Origin: Archangium_A sp035910535
Lineage (GTDB): Bacteria > Myxococcota > Myxococcia > Myxococcales > Myxococcaceae
DNA length: 64,000 nt
Direction: 5' to 3'
Assembly (NCBI GenBank): GCA_035910535.1
Contig: JAMHXF010000063.1
Location: 1 to 64,000, forward strand
Shown: piece after piece, positions 32,656 to 41,979 of the stretch
How the letters are laid out: the number at the start of each line of letters is the position of its first letter
How positions within the stretch are numbered: position 1 is the stretch's first letter
Program-made: the position numbers and the translations under genes
The notes under the pieces: model-generated
The model's database searches: none
Seen by the model: only the letters and a program-made list of their open reading frames with translations
What the model was told of the DNA's origin: nothing

Positions 32656-34109
32656 CGACAAGGCGCACCGAAGTGCTCGTCATCGGCTCTGGAGCAGGTG
32701 GCGCGACGACGGCGTTGGCCCTGGCCGAGCGCGGCCACCAGGTCACCGTGCTCGAAGAGGGCGGCAGCTACGACCTGCCCGAGTACGGCGGCGACGCGGT
32801 GCTCGGCATGCAGAAGCTCTACCGCAAGCGCGGCATGACGCCGTTGATGGGTCGCGTGCCCATCGGCTTCGTCGAGGGCAGCTGCCTGGGTGGGAGCACG
32901 GAAATCAACTCTGGCTTCTGGCACCGCACGCCGCGCGAGACGTTGCTGCGTTGGAAGGCGCACTACGGCCTCGACGTGACGCCCGAAGAGCTGACGCCGC
33001 ACTTCGAGTGGGCCGAGAAGATGTTGAACGTCTCGCTCTACGGCAAGCCGTGGCCCAGGAGCACCGAGGTGTTCGACCGCGGCGCAAAAGCCATGGGCTG
33101 GAGCGGGCAGGAAGTGCCTCGCGCCGCGCACGATTGCGCGAGCAGCAACACCTGCGCGTCAGGCTGTGCGCGGGGCGCCAAGCAGGGCATGTCGCGCGGC
33201 GTGTTGCCGGCGGCACAGGCTGCGGGCGTCAAGGTGCTCACGCGCTGTCACGTGGTGCGTATTCTCACGCATCGCGCGCGGGCGACGGGCGTGCTGGCGC
33301 GACTCACGCAAGCCGACGGTTCAGTCGAGCACGTGCGCATCGACACCGAGGCCGTGGTGGTGTGTGCCGGCCCGTCACAGACGCCCGCGCTCCTGCAGCG
33401 CAGCGGGTTCTCGCGACGCATCGGCGCCACGCTGTTGATTCACCCCATGCTCAAGGTGGTCGCGCGCTTCCCCGAGGTCATCAACGCGCACAAGAGCGTG
33501 CTGCCGCTGTTGCAGATCAAGGAGTTCTGGCCCGACATCTCGTTCGGCGGCGGGTTCTTCACGCCCGGACATGCGGCGATGATGCTCAGTGAGAACTGGC
33601 TGACCGCGCGCGATGAGCTCGACGCCCTGCCTCACCTCGCCGGCTACTACATCGGCGTTCGAGGCAACGGCGTCGGCAAGGTGCGCACCAACTTCTTCAC
33701 CGGTGAGCCGCTGTGCACCTACGAGCTCTCGCGCGACGACGTGAAGCACCTGAGCGCCGGCATGGGCCGTCTGGCGATGCTGCTGCTCGCGGCGGGCGCT
33801 GAAAAAGTGCACTCCACCGTGCAGGGCATCGCGCCCATCACCTCGCAGAGCGAAGCCACGCGGTGGATCGACGAGCCGCTGCCCGCCAGGGCGCTGAACC
33901 TCACCACCGTGCACGCCTTCTCTGCCGTGCCGGCCGGCGAGAACGAAGAGCTGACCGCCGTGAACTCCGTGGGCAAGCTGCGGGGCGCCGACAACATCTG
34001 GGTCAACGACGCCAGCATTCTCCCCGACTCTCCGGGGGTGAACCCGCAAGGCACGGTCATGGCGTTGGCCCGCCGCAACGCAACGAAACTGAGTGAGGAG
34101 CTGCAGTGA
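32652..34109 (+). CDS. GMC-family FAD-dependent oxidoreductase
   Basis: The 485-residue protein begins with the FAD-binding VLVIGSGAGGATTALALAE, and has EEGGSY, the central STEINSGFWHRTP, a VVVCAGPSQTPALL strand, and a C-terminal VNDASILPDSPGVNPQGT matching the GMC C-terminal signature. These enzymes oxidise alcohols, including sterols and long-chain alcohols, using FAD. A cysteine-rich segment (CASSNTCASGCARGAKQG, about residue 160) resembles the small ferredoxin-like insert seen in some alcohol-oxidase members. The GTG start overlaps the flippase stop and its own stop overlaps the SDR gene. No export signal is present. Confidence 0.88.
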   Translation: MTTRRTEVLVIGSGAGGATTALALAERGHQVTVLEEGGSYDLPEYGGDAVLGMQKLYRKRGMTPLMGRVPIGFVEGSCLGGSTEINSGFWHRTPRETLLRWKAHYGLDVTPEELTPHFEWAEKMLNVSLYGKPWPRSTEVFDRGAKAMGWSGQEVPRAAHDCASSNTCASGCARGAKQGMSRGVLPAAQAAGVKVLTRCHVVRILTHRARATGVLARLTQADGSVEHVRIDTEAVVVCAGPSQTPALLQRSGFSRRIGATLLIHPMLKVVARFPEVINAHKSVLPLLQIKEFWPDISFGGGFFTPGHAAMMLSENWLTARDELDALPHLAGYYIGVRGNGVGKVRTNFFTGEPLCTYELSRDDVKHLSAGMGRLAMLLLAAGAEKVHSTVQGIAPITSQSEATRWIDEPLPARALNLTTVHAFSAVPAGENEELTAVNSVGKLRGADNIWVNDASILPDSPGVNPQGTVMALARRNATKLSEELQ

Positions 34110-35137
34110 GTCTCGCAATCGTTACCGGTGGTACGGGTTGGCTGGGCAGCGCGCTCATCGACGCGCTCTTGAAGGGCATGCCCGAGGTCGCGGCCCTCGC
34201 GGCGCCCTTGCCGGGTCGCAGAGTACGGACGCTGGTTCACGGCGATGCGTCGCGCGTCGACCCCGAGGTGGAAAAAGTCTCAGGCGATCTGTCGACCGGT
34301 GAAGGGCTCGACGCGCTCTTCAAAGACGCGAAAGGCGCCACCGTCTTTCACTGCGCGGGTGTCATTCACCCTTCGCGCGGCGTCAAAGAGTTCTGGTTGG
34401 TGAACTCCGAAGGCACGAAGCGTGTCGTCGAGGCGGCAAAGAAGGCAGGCGTGCGTCGCCTCATCTACGTCTCGTCGAACTCACCCATTGGCGTGAACCG
34501 CTCGCCCACTGATCGCTTCGACGAGGCCGCGCCCTTCGAGCCGTACATGGGCTACGGAAAGAGCAAGCAGGCCGCAGAAGAAACGGTGATGGCGGCGCGC
34601 GAAGCGCTGGAGGTCGTCATCATTCGACCGCCGTGGTTCTACGGCCCGCGCCAGCCCGAGCGACAGAACACGTTCTTCACCATGATCCGCTCCGGCAAGG
34701 GGCCGTTGGTCGGTGGCGGCAAGAACCAACGCTCGATGGCCTACGTCGACAACATCTGCCAAGGCCTGTTGCTCTGCGAGAAGGTCGAAGCGGCGAAGAG
34801 CAACGTGTACTGGATCGCCGACGAGCGCCCGTACGAGATGACCGAGATCGTCGACACCGTCGAACGCCTGCTCGAGAAGGAATTCAACCTCTCGTGCACG
34901 CATGGTCGGCTGCGACTGCCGGGCATCGCCAGCGGCGTTGCGTACCTCGTCGACGGCACGTTGCAGGCGTTGGGCCTGTACCACCAGAAGATCCACGTGC
35001 TGTCTGAGATGAACAAGACCATCGCCTGCTCCATCGACAAGGCGAAGCGCGAGCTCGGCTACGCGCCGACGGTGGCGCTCGAAGAAGGCATGCGGCGGTC
35101 GATTCGCTGGGTGCTCGACAACGGAGGGAAGCTCTAG
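34106..35137 (+). CDS. Extended SDR, 3-beta-HSD-like NAD(P)-dependent oxidoreductase/epimerase
   Basis: The 343-residue protein has the TGGTGWLG nucleotide-binding motif at residues 7-14, FHCAGVIHPS, YVSSNSPIGV, the catalytic YGKSK (Y-x-x-x-K), and IIRPPWFYGPRQPERQ. The order fits extended SDRs close to 3-beta-hydroxysteroid dehydrogenase and UDP-sugar epimerases. Its GTG overlaps the GMC gene stop. Together with the GMC oxidase and the second SDR it could convert the hydroxyl group of a lipid or isoprenoid. Substrate unknown. Confidence 0.85.
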   Translation: MSLAIVTGGTGWLGSALIDALLKGMPEVAALAAPLPGRRVRTLVHGDASRVDPEVEKVSGDLSTGEGLDALFKDAKGATVFHCAGVIHPSRGVKEFWLVNSEGTKRVVEAAKKAGVRRLIYVSSNSPIGVNRSPTDRFDEAAPFEPYMGYGKSKQAAEETVMAAREALEVVIIRPPWFYGPRQPERQNTFFTMIRSGKGPLVGGGKNQRSMAYVDNICQGLLLCEKVEAAKSNVYWIADERPYEMTEIVDTVERLLEKEFNLSCTHGRLRLPGIASGVAYLVDGTLQALGLYHQKIHVLSEMNKTIACSIDKAKRELGYAPTVALEEGMRRSIRWVLDNGGKL

Positions 35138-36172
35138 ATGAAGCGCGCACTCGTGACGGGTGGGTCGGGGTACTTCGGGGAGGTGGTGGCGCGGCTGCTG
35201 CGCAAGCGCGGCTATCAGGTGCGCGTCTTCGACCTGGTCGACAACGCAGATCGCCCGGCCGACATCGAGCTGGTGAAGGGCGACATTCGCGACGCGTCGG
35301 CGATTCGCGCGGCGTGTGAAGGTGTCGAGCTGGTGCACCACAACGTGGCGCAGGTGCCCATCGCCAAAGACGCCGAGCTGTTCTGGGCAGTGAACGTCGA
35401 TGGCACACGCAACCTGTTGGACGCGGTGCAGTCAGCAGGCGTGAAGAAGACGGTGCTCGTCTCTTCGAGCGCGATCTTCGGGGTGCCTCCGAAGAACCCG
35501 GTCGACGACTCGGTGCAGCCCGCGCCGCGCGAAGAATACGGGCGCGCCAAACTGGCCGGTGAAGAGCTGGCGCGTGAGCGCTCGAAGCGTGACGGGCTCG
35601 ACGTGTCGATCGTTCGACCACGCACCATTCTGGGTCACGGGCGGCTCGGTATTTTTCAGATTCTCTTCGAGTGGGTGCGCACGGGCTCGAACGTGTTCGT
35701 GCTCGGCAGCGGCAACAATCGCTACCAGTTCGTACACGCCGACGATCTCGCCGAGGCGTGCGTGCTGGCTGGTGAGCGCGCGGGCCCTTCGACCTACAAC
35801 GTGGGCGCGGAACACTTCGGAACCATGCGGGAGTTGCTCGAAGGGCTCGTTCGTCACGCAGGCACCGGGAGCCGCGTGCGCTCGCTGCCGTCGAGCCTCG
35901 CGGTGAAGGGCATGGAGCTGACCTCGAAGCTCGGCATCTCTCCGTTGGGCGGCTACCACTCGCTCATGTACGGCAAAGAAATGTACTTCGACCTCACGCG
36001 CGCCAAGCGCGAGCTCGATTGGGCGCCGAAGTTCAGCAACCACCAGATGATCTGCGAGAGCTACGACTACTACGTGAAGCACCGCGACGAGATCCTCGCG
36101 CGCTCGAACGCGTCGCATCATCGATCGCCGCTCAAGCAGGGCGTGCTCAAGCTGCTCGAGTACATTCCGTGA
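35138..36172 (+). CDS. Extended SDR, second NAD-dependent epimerase/dehydratase-like enzyme
   Basis: This 344-residue protein begins immediately after the TAG of the previous gene, with GGAGG upstream. It has TGGSGYFG (7-14), the DIRDAS strand, HHNVAQVPIAKD, VSSSAIFG, the catalytic YGRAK and IVRPRTILGHGRLG. The fold and length match extended SDRs. It is about as divergent from its neighbour as two members of the same broad family, so the pair likely catalyses different steps on one substrate. It overlaps the glycosyltransferase start by 4 nt. Confidence 0.85.
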   Translation: MKRALVTGGSGYFGEVVARLLRKRGYQVRVFDLVDNADRPADIELVKGDIRDASAIRAACEGVELVHHNVAQVPIAKDAELFWAVNVDGTRNLLDAVQSAGVKKTVLVSSSAIFGVPPKNPVDDSVQPAPREEYGRAKLAGEELARERSKRDGLDVSIVRPRTILGHGRLGIFQILFEWVRTGSNVFVLGSGNNRYQFVHADDLAEACVLAGERAGPSTYNVGAEHFGTMRELLEGLVRHAGTGSRVRSLPSSLAVKGMELTSKLGISPLGGYHSLMYGKEMYFDLTRAKRELDWAPKFSNHQMICESYDYYVKHRDEILARSNASHHRSPLKQGVLKLLEYIP

Positions 36173-37956
36173 GTGAGCAAGGCAGCAACCCAGCGCCTGA
36201 CGAGAACCGTGAAGCGTCGGTAGACGCGTCGCCCGTCGCCGAACCGAGCGAGGAGGTGCCGCCGTTCGCCGCTGAGGAGCCGCCGAACGTCGTCGCGCCC
36301 GCGCCCCGGCCTTCTCGCTGGGAGCGCGCGCGTCGCCTCGGAGAGCGCTTTCCGCTGGTCGTGCTCGCGCTTTGTTCCGCGATGGCGGCCGGGCTGATTC
36401 TCGAGTCGCAGCTCTTCTTCATCTTTCCGTGGCCCTCGTGGCTCAACGTCGACGAGCCCTACATCACGGCCTTTGGTTGGCGCATGACCGAGGGCTCATG
36501 GCTCCCGTACGTCGACGCCGTCAGCCACCGTGGCCCTGTTCTGTATTGGACGGCGGCCTTCTTCGTGAAGGTGTTCGGCCCGAACTGGTACGCGATGCGC
36601 CTGCTGGGAACGTTGTCATTCGCGGCTGCGGCCGGAGGCAGTTTGTGGGCCGGGTGGCGCGTGAAGAAGCCGCTGGCCGGAATCTTCGGTGTACTCGTGC
36701 TTGCGTGGGCGTCGCTGGTTCAGTTCGGGCCGACCGACGGCATCAGCTTCAACGGCGAGCCGATGTTGAACGCCTTCGCGCTGACCGCCTTCGCGGTGCT
36801 CTGCAGCGCCCTCGCGTTCGACAAGAAGCGCGTCGCACCCCGACTCTTGTTCTTCGCGGGAGCGCTGACTTCGTGCGCGTTGCTCTCGAAGCAGGTGGGA
36901 GGCGCGCTCGTACTTCCGTTCGCGCTCTGGAGCATCGCTGCGGCTGCCGCGCGCGGCCCGTTCTGGAAGAGCATCGTGATGTTTGCACTCGGCGGTCTCA
37001 CGCCCGTGTTGATGACCGTGCTGCGCTTCGTGATCGCCGGAGAGCTTTCGACGTTCTGGTACTACTTCATCGTCTACAACCGCGACGTCTACCTCGCGCC
37101 ATACGGCGCCAACGTGCGCAGCACCTTCCACGCGTGGCTTGTTGATAATCGCGTGCCGTTCGGCATCTGCACGATTCTCTGCCTCGCGTGGCTCAGCCGC
37201 TTCGTCGGCGGCTTCTCGTCGTGGCGTGCCGCAGCGCGCCGCTACGATGCGATGGGCTTCGAGATCACCGTCTTCATTTCGTTGCTCTTGTCGGCGGCGT
37301 CGTCCAACGGCTCGCTGCGCGGCTTCAGCCACTACTTCATGCAACTGATGCCCTGGGGCGGTCTCGCCATTGGTGTGCTCGCTCACCACATCGTCGGCCC
37401 TACGCGTGGTTGGCGAGGTGGGTTCGCGGTGTTGATGCTCGTCGTGCCTCCATTCCTATACATCAGCGATGTGTGGCTCACGAAGCAGGCGTACTTCGCC
37501 AACGAGCGTGCGACTGGCCACAGCTGGCACAAAAACAGCGACCTCGAGCTCTGTACGTGGCTCGACAAGGTCACGACGAAAGACGATCGCATCCTCGTCT
37601 GGGGTTTCTTCTCGAACGTGTACGTCAACTGCAAGCGCCTGCCGGCGACGCGGTACGTGTTCACGACCTTCCCCGCAGGCGTCGTGCCGTGGGACCGAGG
37701 CGCGAGTCCCGCCGTCATGGAACAGCGTGCCGTGCCCGGCTCGCAGGACATTCTCATCGCGGAGCTGGAAGAGACGAAGGCCCCGGTGCTCATCGATGCC
37801 GGCTCCACGATGCTGAACAAGGCCATCACCGCGATTCCGAAGTTGAAGACGTACGTCGAGGCGAAGTACTGCCCTGCTCCGGCCGTCATGGGTCTGCCGA
37901 TCTGGCGTCGCAAGCTGCCCGATGGAAGTTGCCCAGCACCTCCGCCGGCCAATTGA
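36169..37956 (+). CDS. GT-C-type (GT39/ArnT-like) membrane glycosyltransferase
   Basis: The 595-residue protein begins at a GTG overlapping the SDR stop (GTGA). A 60-residue acidic, proline-containing N-terminus precedes about ten to eleven membrane segments. The first large outside loop holds the family's acidic pair and motif: NVDEPYITAFGWRMTEG, then PYVDAVSHRGPVLYW, as in dolichyl-phosphate-mannose-type and ArnT-type enzymes. A C-terminal soluble domain (LCTWLDKVTTKDDRILVWG onward, about 170 residues) faces outside. Such enzymes transfer a sugar from a polyprenyl-phosphate donor to a lipid or protein. It is the last gene of the cassette inserted between ccmE and ccmF. Confidence 0.85.
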   Translation: MSEQGSNPAPDENREASVDASPVAEPSEEVPPFAAEEPPNVVAPAPRPSRWERARRLGERFPLVVLALCSAMAAGLILESQLFFIFPWPSWLNVDEPYITAFGWRMTEGSWLPYVDAVSHRGPVLYWTAAFFVKVFGPNWYAMRLLGTLSFAAAAGGSLWAGWRVKKPLAGIFGVLVLAWASLVQFGPTDGISFNGEPMLNAFALTAFAVLCSALAFDKKRVAPRLLFFAGALTSCALLSKQVGGALVLPFALWSIAAAAARGPFWKSIVMFALGGLTPVLMTVLRFVIAGELSTFWYYFIVYNRDVYLAPYGANVRSTFHAWLVDNRVPFGICTILCLAWLSRFVGGFSSWRAAARRYDAMGFEITVFISLLLSAASSNGSLRGFSHYFMQLMPWGGLAIGVLAHHIVGPTRGWRGGFAVLMLVVPPFLYISDVWLTKQAYFANERATGHSWHKNSDLELCTWLDKVTTKDDRILVWGFFSNVYVNCKRLPATRYVFTTFPAGVVPWDRGASPAVMEQRAVPGSQDILIAELEETKAPVLIDAGSTMLNKAITAIPKLKTYVEAKYCPAPAVMGLPIWRRKLPDGSCPAPPPAN

Positions 37957-38114
37957 CGCTCACGCGGGCAGCAGCCCTCCCGGCGGCGCTTGCGCGTCAT
38001 CGAAGTGCCTCAATCGCGACGTGAAGCGCGAAAGATACGTCGCCGCAGAACCTGCGCCGGTGCGCCCGCCAGTCGCGCTCGCCCCGCCGGGGGGAAACCG
38101 TTACAAGCCGCCGC

Positions 38115-40097
38115 GTGAATTCCACTCTGGGCTACGGCCTCGTTCTCCTCGGCCTGTTGTGCGCGGCGTTCGCGGCGATCGTCGGCATCGTCACCGGTCT
38201 CATGCGCAAAGAGAGCGCGCTCCCGTGGGTGCAGCGCGGCATCTACGGCTACGCGGCCGCGATGGTGGGCAGCAACCTGGTGATGGTCGGCGCGCTGCTG
38301 CAGCACGACTTCTCGGTGAAGTACGTCTCGCAGGTCGGCAGCCGATCGACGCCCACCATCTTCACCATTGTCTCGCTCTGGAGCGCGCTCGAGGGCTCGA
38401 TTCTCTTCTGGGGCGCGATCATGGGCCTGTACCTGTTCGCGTTCGCGTTCATCTACCGGCGAGAGCACGGGCGCTACATGCAGCTCTCACTCGGCGTGAT
38501 GGCAGCGGTGGCGACGTTCTTCGCGTTCCTCATCGCCGGCCCTGCGAACCCGTGGGTTCACGTGCCCAACCCGCTGGCTGACGGCCCGGGCCCCAACCCG
38601 CTGCTGCAGAACCACCCGCTGATGATCATCCACCCGCCGATGCTGTACCTCGGGTACGTCGGCATGACGATTCCGTTCGGAATCGCAGCTGGTGCGTTGC
38701 TGCGCGGTGAGCTCGGCGACGCGTGGTTGGTGCCGCTGCGCAAGTGGACGCTCGTGCCGTGGATCTTCCTCACCATCGGCATCATCCTGGGCAGCTGGTG
38801 GGCCTACGCGGTGCTCGGCTGGGGCGGCTACTGGGCGTGGGACCCGGTCGAGAACGCGTCGTTCATGCCGTGGCTGACGGCGACGGCCTTCATGCACTCC
38901 ACGATGGTGTTGGAGAAAAAGAAGGCGCTCAAGCTGTGGACGATCGCGTTGGCGCTCGCGAGCTTCGTGCTCACCATCGTCGGCACGTTCATGACGCGCT
39001 CCGGGGTCTTCAACTCGGTGCACAGCTTCACGCAGTCAGACATCGGGCCGACGTTCCTCGTCTTCATCGGCGTGCTGCTGGTCTTCTCGGTGCTGCTGGT
39101 GGCGCTGCGCGGTCACATGCTCGTGGCTGAAACGCAGCTGGGCGGCATCGTCTCGCGCGAGGGCAGCATTCTGCTGAACAACCTCGTGTTCGCTGGCCTC
39201 ACCTTCGTGGTGCTGCTGGGCACGTTGTTCCCGCTCATCAGCGAAGGCGTGTTCAACGAGAAGCTCACCGTCGGCGAGCCGTACTTCAACAAGATGGCGC
39301 TGCCGCTGGGCATGGTGATGCTCTTCCTCATGGGCGTGGGGCCGATGTTGCCGTGGGGCCAGGCCGACACGAAGACGCTCATCAACACCGCCATCATTCC
39401 CGGCGGCGTGGGGGTGGTGACGAGCCTCGTGTGCTTCGCCTTCGGGTACCGCGGCTTCATGCCGCTGACGACCTTCGGGCTCGCGGCCTTCGTCACGGTG
39501 GTGACGCTGCGTGAATTGCTCCTGCCCGCACAGCAACGCATGGCTGAACAGAAAGAGTCGCTCACCACGGCGATCTTCGTCAGCGCGTCACGCGCGCGGC
39601 GTCGCTTCGGCGGCTACGTGGTGCACCTCGGCATCGTGGCCATCGTCGTCGCCATCGCCGCGTCGAGTGCGTACAAGGTTCACAGCACGGGCACCTTGAA
39701 GCCCGGCGCGTCGCTGAAGGTGGGCGACTACGACGTGCGCTTCGACGGCCTCGAGCGCGGCAAAGAACCGCACCGCGAGTGGATCGCCGCCAACATGACC
39801 ATCGTCTCGCCCGGCGGCTCAGAGTCGAAGCACCACGGCTCGAACGCGCCGCGCATGAACTTCTACGAGCGATCGACCGACCCCGTGGGTTCGCCCGCCG
39901 TCAGCGAGCGCGTGCTGCGCGACGTGTACGTCTCACTGTTGTCGTACGACACGGCCAGCGGCTCAGCGAGCTTCAACATGTGGGTTTTCCCGCTCGTCGG
40001 GTGGATCTGGTACGCGATTCCACTGCTGGCGCTGGGCACGTTGATCGCGCTGTGGCCGCAGCGCCGTCGTCAGCAAGTCGCAGCGGAGGCGAAGTGA
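38115..40097 (+). CDS. ccmF: Cytochrome c heme lyase subunit CcmF
   Basis: The 660-residue protein has about fifteen membrane segments and the CcmF signatures: HPPMLYLGYVG, the WWD-type motif GGYWAWDPVENASF and MPWLTATAFMHSTM. The heme-binding histidines typical of the family sit in these loops. CcmF with CcmH attaches heme to apocytochrome c. It begins at a GTG 158 bp after the glycosyltransferase gene; that gap shows no clear promoter. It starts the second ccm block. Confidence 0.95.
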   Translation: MNSTLGYGLVLLGLLCAAFAAIVGIVTGLMRKESALPWVQRGIYGYAAAMVGSNLVMVGALLQHDFSVKYVSQVGSRSTPTIFTIVSLWSALEGSILFWGAIMGLYLFAFAFIYRREHGRYMQLSLGVMAAVATFFAFLIAGPANPWVHVPNPLADGPGPNPLLQNHPLMIIHPPMLYLGYVGMTIPFGIAAGALLRGELGDAWLVPLRKWTLVPWIFLTIGIILGSWWAYAVLGWGGYWAWDPVENASFMPWLTATAFMHSTMVLEKKKALKLWTIALALASFVLTIVGTFMTRSGVFNSVHSFTQSDIGPTFLVFIGVLLVFSVLLVALRGHMLVAETQLGGIVSREGSILLNNLVFAGLTFVVLLGTLFPLISEGVFNEKLTVGEPYFNKMALPLGMVMLFLMGVGPMLPWGQADTKTLINTAIIPGGVGVVTSLVCFAFGYRGFMPLTTFGLAAFVTVVTLRELLLPAQQRMAEQKESLTTAIFVSASRARRRFGGYVVHLGIVAIVVAIAASSAYKVHSTGTLKPGASLKVGDYDVRFDGLERGKEPHREWIAANMTIVSPGGSESKHHGSNAPRMNFYERSTDPVGSPAVSERVLRDVYVSLLSYDTASGSASFNMWVFPLVGWIWYAIPLLALGTLIALWPQRRRQQVAAEAK

Positions 40098-40615
40098 AGC
40101 GCGCCGCAGCGATCATCACCGCGCTGGTGCTCGTCGGAGGCCTCGTCTTCGTGCTCGGGCGCGCCTTCGGCACCGACCCGCACGCCGTGCCCTTCAAGAT
40201 GGCCGGCAAGGCGGCGCCGAACTTCAACATCAAGCGCCTCGACACCGATGAGATCGTCTCGCTGGCGTCGTTCAAGGGTCGGCCCATCGTCCTGAACTTC
40301 TGGGCGACGTGGTGCGGGCCCTGCAAAGTCGAGCACCCGGTGTTGGACTGGGCGGCCTCGAAGTACGGCAACGACGTCGTGTTTCTGGGCATCGTCTTCG
40401 AAGACACCGAAGACAACACCAAGCGCTTCTTGAAAGAGAACGGCTGGAGCTTTCCCCAGCTCTTCGACCCGAAGTCGACCGTCGCCGTCGACTACGGCGT
40501 GTCGGGCGTGCCCGAGACGTACTTCATCAACCGCGCGGGGTTGATCGTGAAGAAGTACCCGTACCCGTTTCAGCACCCCTCGCAGTTCGAGCACGAGATT
40601 CAGGAGATCCTCTAA
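40094..40615 (+). CDS. ccmG: Thiol-disulfide oxidoreductase CcmG (DsbE-like)
   Basis: The 173-residue thioredoxin-fold protein is anchored by an N-terminal membrane segment (AAAIITALVLVGGLVFVLG). The active site is WCGPC (Cys74, Cys77) within NFWATWCGPCKVE, and the cis-proline region is SGVPETYFIN, both typical of CcmG/DsbE. It reduces the heme-attachment cysteines of apocytochrome c in the periplasm. The GTG start overlaps the ccmF stop, and the stop is immediately followed by ccmH. Confidence 0.93.
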   Translation: MKRAAAIITALVLVGGLVFVLGRAFGTDPHAVPFKMAGKAAPNFNIKRLDTDEIVSLASFKGRPIVLNFWATWCGPCKVEHPVLDWAASKYGNDVVFLGIVFEDTEDNTKRFLKENGWSFPQLFDPKSTVAVDYGVSGVPETYFINRAGLIVKKYPYPFQHPSQFEHEIQEIL

Positions 40616-41065
40616 GTGATCGCGCTGCTGCTTTCGTTGGTGCTCGCGCAGGGCTACGCGCCGCCGCGACAAGGTCAAGATCCGCTCGACGCCGAACGTG
40701 AAGCGCGCGTGCAGCGCGTGGGCAAGCTGCTGCGCTGCGCCGTGTGTCAGGGCGTGTCGATCGCCGACTCCCCCGCGTCGATGGCGCGCGCCCAGCTGGA
40801 CAAGGTTCGTGAGCTCGTCACCGAAGGCAAGTCTGACGACGAGATCTTCGACTACTTCGTCGATCGCTACGGGCAGTGGGCGTTGATGGAGCCCAGAAAA
40901 TCAGGCGTCGCGCTCGCGGTGTGGGTCGCGCCGGTGTTGATGCTCGTCGTCGGGTTGTTGTTGGTGCTCGGCTCGATGAAGAAGCCCGTGAAGGCCGTCG
41001 CGCCTGCCGACGCCCCGGCTGAAGACGACTACCTCGCGCAGGTGAAGAAAGACCTCGGCCAATGA
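40616..41065 (+). CDS. ccmH: Cytochrome c maturation protein CcmH
   Basis: The 149-residue protein has a signal peptide (MIALLLSLVLAQG), the conserved LRCAVCQ active site (Cys41, Cys44) and one C-terminal membrane segment (AVWVAPVLMLVVGLLLVLG). The LRCxxCQ motif is diagnostic. It interacts with apocytochrome thiols and CcmG. The GTG at 40616 directly follows the ccmG stop, with AGGAG at suitable distance. The stop overlaps the CcmI-like gene. Confidence 0.93.
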   Translation: MIALLLSLVLAQGYAPPRQGQDPLDAEREARVQRVGKLLRCAVCQGVSIADSPASMARAQLDKVRELVTEGKSDDEIFDYFVDRYGQWALMEPRKSGVALAVWVAPVLMLVVGLLLVLGSMKKPVKAVAPADAPAEDDYLAQVKKDLGQ

Positions 41066-41979
41066 ACCCCGCGCCCGCCACCAATTGGTTGCCCGGCTTG
41101 ATGGTGCTCGGCATCGGCATCATCACCGCGCTCGCGTACCTCTTCAGCAGCAAGAAGCTCAGCGCCGACAAGCCCGCGCCCGAGACGCTCGACGACTTCG
41201 ACGCGCGCTACCAGTCGTTGCTCGCGCAGCTCAAAGAGCACGCGGCCAACAAGCACCTGCTGCCCGCCGACACGTTCCAGGCCGAGCAGCACCGCCTCGA
41301 GCAGGCCGCGGCCGACGTGCTGCGTGAGCGCGCCGGCAAGAAGCACGACGAGACGAAGAAGCAGGCGCGCGTCGAGAAGCTCGCCAACGCTGAACCGACG
41401 TTCTTCTCGAAGCACCCGGCGCTCATGGGCGCGTTGCTGGGCGGCGGCGCGGTCGCGTTCTTCGCGGTTCTCGGGTGGCAGCTGACGCAGGAGGCGACGA
41501 AAAAAGAAGAGCCCATGCGGCCGCAGCAACAGCCGCCGATGCAGGCGCGCCCCGACGCGAAAATCGAAGGCCTCGCCGCGCGCGTGCAGGCCAACCCCGA
41601 CGACATCGAAGCGGTGACCGACCTCTGCATTCACCTCATTCGTCGCCAGGCCTTTCAAGAAGCGCGGCCGCTGGTGCAGCGCGCGTTGCTCATCGACCCG
41701 TTTCACCCCAGGGCACGTGTCGGTCAGGCCGTGGTGCGCGCGCTCGACGGAGATCTCCCCGGCTCGATTCGCGATCTCGAACACCTCTCGGCGCGCTACC
41801 CCGATGCCTACGACGCGTTCATGTTCGCCGGCATGTTGTCGCTCGAAGACAACGACCAACAGCGCGCGCTCCGAAACCTCGAGGCCTACGTGAAGCTCGC
41901 GCCCGCCTCCGAGCAGCCGCCGATGATGCGCGTCGCCGTCTCGCAGCTCAAAGAACAGCTCGCCGCACCCGCGCCGTGA
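41062..41979 (+). CDS. CcmI-like TPR membrane protein
   Basis: The 305-residue protein has a membrane segment near residue 12 and another near residue 120, flanking a coiled-coil region (TLDDFDARYQSLLAQLKEH), then a C-terminal TPR array (about 165-300). This is the CcmI architecture, in which the N-terminal part binds CcmFH and the TPR domain captures the C-terminus of apocytochrome c. It sits just after ccmH with an ATGA overlap and is followed by a small TPR gene. Sequence identity to a characterised CcmI is not shown. Confidence 0.8.
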   Translation: MNPAPATNWLPGLMVLGIGIITALAYLFSSKKLSADKPAPETLDDFDARYQSLLAQLKEHAANKHLLPADTFQAEQHRLEQAAADVLRERAGKKHDETKKQARVEKLANAEPTFFSKHPALMGALLGGGAVAFFAVLGWQLTQEATKKEEPMRPQQQPPMQARPDAKIEGLAARVQANPDDIEAVTDLCIHLIRRQAFQEARPLVQRALLIDPFHPRARVGQAVVRALDGDLPGSIRDLEHLSARYPDAYDAFMFAGMLSLEDNDQQRALRNLEAYVKLAPASEQPPMMRVAVSQLKEQLAAPAP

